A stretch of 56,229 nt of DNA from assembly GCA_036268995.1 (NCBI GenBank), contig DATATB010000060.1, forward strand, positions 1 through 56,229, written 5' to 3'. How positions within the stretch are numbered: position 1 is the stretch's first letter; the number at the start of each line of letters is the position of its first letter. A model generated the notes under the pieces. That model was not told the origin of the DNA. It searched no databases and saw nothing but the letters and a program-made list of their open reading frames with translations. This stretch comes from DATATB01 sp036268995 (lineage in GTDB: Bacteria; Planctomycetota; Planctomycetia; Pirellulales; PNKZ01). A program made the translations under genes and the position numbers. Of this stretch, positions 53,027-56,229 are shown in pieces.

Positions 53027-53324
53027 GAGTCGACCCCTGGATTTACGAATCGCGTCAGCACCGGGCCCCAAGACCCCAGCGCCCTGTGATTTGGATGTGG
53101 CGGCCAGCCTCGATGCCGGGTCACCACGCGTGCATGCAATGCAGCCGCCCAGGCACAAGGTTTTGGTAATCTCTATATCGGTTGTAGGGAGGCCGAACAT
53201 TTGGCTTAATTGGAATCGTGAACACAACGCGAACATCGGGCACATCCGGCAAGAGAGCCGGTTTTCGATGCGGCAAATGCGCAAGAGAGGCCGCTAGCAC
53301 GTCAAGACGATGCGCGGCAACAGC

Positions 53325-53348
53325 CGGAACTCTCACGAGTTCCGCTAC
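53325..53348. repeat. Palindromic repeat family E, copy 2
   Basis: CGGAACTCTCACGAGTTCCG followed by CTAC. Compared with 32528-32551, the C and G changes keep the stem paired. Confidence 0.7.
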
Positions 53349-53372
53349 AAGGAGAAAGTCGCGGCTCAGCCT

Positions 53373-53400
53373 ACTGACCACTGACTTCTGACAACGGACT
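53373..53400. repeat. Heptamer element (family C), copy 5, short
   Basis: ACTGACC-ACTGACT-TCTGACA-ACGGACT units, two bases before the ferredoxin stop. One-sided, with no complementary arm. Confidence 0.6.
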
Positions 53401-53402
53401 TC

Positions 53403-53762
53403 TTAAGCCTTATCGACCCATTGCGGCGGGGGCTCGATCTGCTCGGCGGGCTGGCCGCCGGCGTCTTTGCGGCCGCTGCCGGCCAGGCGGCTGATCGCCC
53501 GCACGCTCATGTCGTGGTCGCAGGCGATCTGGCAGCTCAAGCGAATGCCCGACAGCCCTCGGGCGGCCAGCACTTGTTTTTCAGCGGCAGTCATCTTGTC
53601 CGGCTCGCCCGAGATGAACTCGACGCGGCAGGTGGTGCATCGCGCGTTGCCGCCGCAGGCGTGCAACTGATCGACGCCCGCGTCCTGCGCTAGCGCCAAC
53701 ACCAGGCGTTTGCCCTGCGGCACTTCGAACTCGCCGACCCCTTCGACCGTAAGCTTTGGCAT
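53403..53762 (-). CDS. 2Fe-2S ferredoxin
   Basis: 119 residues; GGGAGAAG precedes ATG 53762. Plant-type beta-grasp ferredoxin: EVPQGKRLVLALAQDAGVDQ, then the cluster ligands in HACGGNARCTTCRVEF (C-x5-C-x2-C) and a fourth Cys in IRLSCQIACDHDM. The C-terminal 35 residues are a Gly/Pro extension (GRKDAGGQPAEQIEPPPQWV). It carries single electrons between reductases and oxygenases or similar enzymes. Divergent from the thioredoxin gene, with 151 bases between. Confidence 0.88.
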   Translation of the reverse strand: MPKLTVEGVGEFEVPQGKRLVLALAQDAGVDQLHACGGNARCTTCRVEFISGEPDKMTAAEKQVLAARGLSGIRLSCQIACDHDMSVRAISRLAGSGRKDAGGQPAEQIEPPPQWVDKA

Positions 53763-53913
53763 GGGCTTCTCCCGCGGTAAGCAACTTCGACCACAACGCG
53801 AGGGCATTATATCGCGTCGGCCGGCCGCCGGCAGGGGGCGCCTGGCCCAGCCGGGTACAATGTACTATCCGACGAAGGACGCTGCGGCCAGTTCAATCAA
53901 AGAGGTAATCGCC

Positions 53914-54291
53914 ATGACACGTGAGCAACGCAGTACAGACACCAGCCCGCCGGTTGCGACCGCCTATGGTCCGGAGTTGGCACGCTCGGAGATCGACAAG
54001 TTGCCCGGACCGGTGGTGCTGGAGTTCGGCGCCGATTGGTGCGGACATTGCCAGGCGCTTGCGCCGCGGCTGGCGGCCATGCTCAAAGCACTTCCACACA
54101 TCCGGCATATCAAGGTGGCCGATGGGCGGGGTTTGCCGCTGGGCCGCTCGTTTCGCGTCAAGCTCTGGCCCACGCTTGTGTTTCTGCGCGATGGCCACGC
54201 GTTGCTGCAGGTTTCACGGCCCGCGATGGACGAGGTGCAAGCCGGACTGGAAGCCATCGTCGCCGACGCTGCCCACGAGGCCCGAACGTAA
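53914..54291 (+). CDS. Thioredoxin-like protein
   Basis: 125 residues; AGAGGT precedes ATG 53914. Active site VVLEFGADWCGHCQALAPRL (CGHC), then KVADGRGLPLGRSFRVKLWP with the cis-Pro in LWPTLVFLRDG. No signal peptide, so cytoplasmic. It converges with bioF, 15 bases apart. A 53853 TACAAT could be the -10 of its promoter. Confidence 0.87.
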   Translation: MTREQRSTDTSPPVATAYGPELARSEIDKLPGPVVLEFGADWCGHCQALAPRLAAMLKALPHIRHIKVADGRGLPLGRSFRVKLWPTLVFLRDGHALLQVSRPAMDEVQAGLEAIVADAAHEART

Positions 54292-54306
54292 GGAAACGGC
54301 CGCCGG

Positions 54307-55476
54307 TTATTTTTCCGCTTCCAGTTCGCACGCCAGTTCGTCGAGCATCGCGTCGGTGTGGGCCGCGGTCAGACTGATGCGCAGGCGAGACTGGCCGGCC
54401 GGAACACTTGGCGGCCGAATGGCCGGCACGTAGCAGCCGCGTTCGCGCAGCCGCCGGCTGAGCGCCAGCGTGCGGCCCGCGTCCCCAACGATGACGGGAA
54501 TGATCTGGCTCGCCGAGTCGCCGATGTTCCAGCCTTGCGCAGCCAGCCGCGCGCGGAGCTGCGCGCTACGTTCAAGCAACCTGGCGCCGGCGGTCGGCTC
54601 CTGTTCGATGATGTCGAGCGCGGCAATCGCGGCGGCGGCAATGGCCGGAGGCAAGGCCGTCGAAAACACGTACGACCGCGAGCGGTTCGCGAGCCAATCG
54701 ACCAGCTCGCGGCTGCCGCAGACAAATCCGCCCGCCGCGCCCAGGGCTTTGCTCAGCGTGCCGACGCGCACGATTGCGCCGGCTTCAATGCCTTCCGCCG
54801 CGGCCAGACCTCGACCGCCGGGCCCAAACACGCCCGTGGCGTGCGCTTCGTCCACGAGCAACATGGCGTCGTGCCGGGCCGCCAGCTCGGCCAGAGTTTT
54901 GAGCGGCGCCAGGTCGCCGTCCATGCTGAACACGCTGTCGGAGAGAATCAGCCGCCGGCGATATTGCCGGTGACTACCGAGCAGCGCCTCGAGCTGAGCC
55001 GTGTCACGATGCGGGTAAATATGAATGTCCGATCGGGAGAGCCGGCAGCCGTCGATCAGACTGGCGTGGTTAAGCTGATCGGCAAACACGGCGTCTTCGC
55101 GGCCGACCAGGGCGGCCACGGTACCCAAATTGGCGGCAAAGCCCGAGTTGAACACCAGCGCCGCTTCAGCGCCTTCGAACTCGGCCAGCCGCCGTTCGAG
55201 CCGCGCGTGCCACGAGCTGTGGCCATTCACCAGCGGGCTGGCGCCCGCGCCGACGCCTTCGTTCTCGAGCGCGCGGGCCGCGGCCTGGCGCAAGCGCCCG
55301 TCGCCGGCCAGCCCCAGGTAATCATTCGAGCCGAAATTCGAAAGCCGCGCACCATCCAGCTCGATGATCGCCCCCTGCAAGCCGGCGCGCGTTTGCAGAT
55401 GGCGGCGATGATCGTCGCGCTCCAACTCAGCGAGCGCTTGCGAGATCCAGCCCAGCGGTCCGGCGCGTTCAGTCAT
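54307..55476 (-). CDS. bioF: 8-amino-7-oxononanoate synthase family (alpha-oxoamine synthase)
   Basis: 389 residues. Fold-type I PLP enzyme: LSNFGSNDYLGLAGD, GASPLVNGHSSWHARLERRL, ALVFNSGFAANLGT, VDEAHATGVFGPGGRGL, and the PLP lysine in VGTLSKALGAAGGFVCGSRE. It joins pimeloyl-ACP and alanine in biotin synthesis if a true BioF; 2-amino-3-ketobutyrate CoA ligases are close relatives. No other bio gene is near, so the biotin role is likely but not proven. Its ATG (55476) overlaps the EVE gene stop by eight bases, so translation may be coupled. Confidence 0.85.
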   Translation of the reverse strand: MTERAGPLGWISQALAELERDDHRRHLQTRAGLQGAIIELDGARLSNFGSNDYLGLAGDGRLRQAAARALENEGVGAGASPLVNGHSSWHARLERRLAEFEGAEAALVFNSGFAANLGTVAALVGREDAVFADQLNHASLIDGCRLSRSDIHIYPHRDTAQLEALLGSHRQYRRRLILSDSVFSMDGDLAPLKTLAELAARHDAMLLVDEAHATGVFGPGGRGLAAAEGIEAGAIVRVGTLSKALGAAGGFVCGSRELVDWLANRSRSYVFSTALPPAIAAAAIAALDIIEQEPTAGARLLERSAQLRARLAAQGWNIGDSASQIIPVIVGDAGRTLALSRRLRERGCYVPAIRPPSVPAGQSRLRISLTAAHTDAMLDELACELEAEK

Positions 55477-55990
55477 GGCGTGCGCGAGCAGCTTTGGTTG
55501 CCCGCGGTTTGCTCTTGCCACTACTGCCGGCCAGTTTCAAGATGGCCTCGAACTCGCCCGGCGTGACCGGCTGCACCGACAGCCGCGACCCTTTACGCAG
55601 CAGTTCCATTTTGGCCAAGGCCGGCACGCCGCGCAGTTGCTCTAGTGGCAGCGACTCGTCGAATATCTGCTCGAGGCGGATGTCGACCATGTCCCAGATC
55701 GGATTGTCGGGCGAGGCCTTGGGATCGAAGTGCTGATCGCCCGGCCGCCAGGCTGAGGGATCAGGATAGGCCGTGGCGACGACCGCGGCCGTGCCCATCA
55801 CGGCCGGCGGGTTCGCGCTGGAGTGGTAGAACAACACGCGATCGCCTTTGTGCATCGATCGCATGAAATTACGCGCCTGGTAATTGCGCACGCCGTCCCA
55901 GCACGTCGTCTGCCGCGGGCACCCGGCCAGATTCGAAATCGAAAACGACTCGGGCTCAGTCTTCATCAACCAATATTGAGTTGCTGCCAT
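55469..55990 (-). CDS. EVE domain-containing protein
   Basis: 173 residues from ATG 55990. PUA-like EVE fold: YWLMKTEPESFSISNLAG, TTCWDGVRNYQARNFMRSMH, KGDRVLFYHSSANPPAVMGT, AYPDPSAWRPGDQHFDPKAS, RGVPALAKMELLRKGSRLSV. EVE domains relate to YTH readers of modified bases and may bind modified nucleotides in DNA or RNA. A basic Lys/Arg tail (SGKSKPRATKAARARHD) fits nucleic-acid binding. Upstream of and overlapping bioF. Confidence 0.9.
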   Translation of the reverse strand: MAATQYWLMKTEPESFSISNLAGCPRQTTCWDGVRNYQARNFMRSMHKGDRVLFYHSSANPPAVMGTAAVVATAYPDPSAWRPGDQHFDPKASPDNPIWDMVDIRLEQIFDESLPLEQLRGVPALAKMELLRKGSRLSVQPVTPGEFEAILKLAGSSGKSKPRATKAARARHD

Positions 55991-56059
55991 ATGATCGCAG
56001 GGGTGTGTTGGTGTCTTATCGTAGATGCGGGATGTGCGAGGCGAGCGGCCACCGGTTTT

Positions 56060-56107
56060 TCGCCCCGGAGGAGCGCGAAGTAGTTAGCCAGGGGCGTGAG
56101 CCCTTGT
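56060..56107. repeat. Palindromic repeat family D, copy 3
   Basis: CGCCCCGGAGGAGCGCGAAG, TAGTTAGCC and AGGGGCGTGAGCCCTT. More diverged than the other copies. It ends three bases from the transposase stop. Confidence 0.6.
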
Positions 56108-56109
56108 CT

Positions 56110-56229
56110 TTACCCAAGTTTTTGACGCTCAAGTGCCCCGATCAGGCGTAAAGCGTCGAGTAACGATTCGATTTTCTGATAACCGCGCCAAACCGTTTGC
56201 CAGCCGGGCTCGCCGTCGCACTTGCGACC
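56110..56229 (-). mobile_element. C-terminal end of an IS4-type transposase (cut by window edge)
   Basis: The last 39 codons and TAA of a minus-strand frame that continues past the right edge: GRKCDGEPGWQTVWRGYQKI then a helical end ALRLIGALERQKLG. The GRK-DGEPGW-T-WRG pattern is characteristic of the C-terminus of IS4-family transposases. Whether the element is intact cannot be told. No inverted terminal repeat was identified in the visible part. Confidence 0.6.

Larger units (their letters stand above)
53027..53402. other. Intergenic stretch upstream of MORN paralogue A
   Basis: 376 bases. It holds a family E palindrome (53325-53348) and heptamers (53373-53400). A TATAGA on the minus strand near 53180 could be part of the MORN promoter, but no matching -35 was found. 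Confidence 0.5.

Noticed and set aside
54307..55476. Biotin operon
   Set aside because: Only a bioF-like gene is present; bioA, bioB and bioD are not in the window, so no operon is claimed.

Overview
The window reads as a chromosomal segment of a high-GC planctomycete, most likely of the Pirellulales type. This rests on content, not on a database search: exported Gfo/Idh/MocA oxidoreductase, DUF1080 and xylose-isomerase-like proteins; a dockerin-bearing surface protein; a SpoVG with a zinc-ribbon insertion; PQQ-propeller, squalene-cyclase-like and DUF2617 proteins; and intergenic gaps full of short palindromic repeats. No rRNA, tRNA or CRISPR array was seen. Start codons were chosen from Shine-Dalgarno sequences and family N-termini, and several differ from the longest open frame.

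Layout. 1-3.1 kb: 3' part of a surface protein with beta-propeller-type repeats, a DUF11 domain and a dockerin pair, facing a secreted four-EF-hand protein. 3.4-7.9 kb (minus): an exported carbohydrate set of sugar isomerase, DUF1080-sialidase fusion and Gfo/Idh/MocA oxidoreductase. 7.9-12 kb (minus): an unknown protein, the ispE-spoVG pair and a PQQ-like propeller protein. 11.9-15.5 kb (minus): three tandem paralogues of an exported STN-domain protein, each with a TAGAAT box about 80 bases before its start. 15.6-18.2 kb: fragment of a cyclase-like gene, a membrane protein, a full squalene-cyclase-like protein, a lone groES and a small membrane protein. 18.4-31 kb: 2-keto-acid decarboxylase, methyltransferase, a seven-PAS NarL-type histidine kinase, a lipoprotein metallopeptidase, glyA with a receiver-only response regulator, a TPR protein and an alpha/beta hydrolase. 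31-33 kb: DUF2617 protein, rfbC and a 700-base gene-free stretch.

33.2-46.5 kb (minus) holds the flagellar export and regulation genes in the order fliL-fliN-fliO-fliP-fliQ-fliR-flhB, then flhA-flhF-flhG-small membrane protein-fliA. The two blocks are separated by a thioredoxin-like lipoprotein and a sulfotransferase on the opposite strand. fliM is not between fliL and fliN. The genes code for the export gate, part of the switch, the FlhF/FlhG number and placement pair and the flagellar sigma factor.

46.8-56.2 kb: 2-hydroxyacid dehydrogenase, APC-type transporter, two exported MORN-2 repeat paralogues, a divergent ferredoxin/thioredoxin pair, an EVE-domain protein overlapping a bioF-like gene, and at the right edge the C-terminal end of an IS4-type transposase.

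The most unusual features are at least nine families of intergenic palindromic or heptameric repeats (about 23 copies marked), some touching stop codons or lying inside the flagellar operon; the STN triplet, whose members each hold two copies of a W-GG-G-I-QT module; and the undescribed membrane protein between flhG and fliA.
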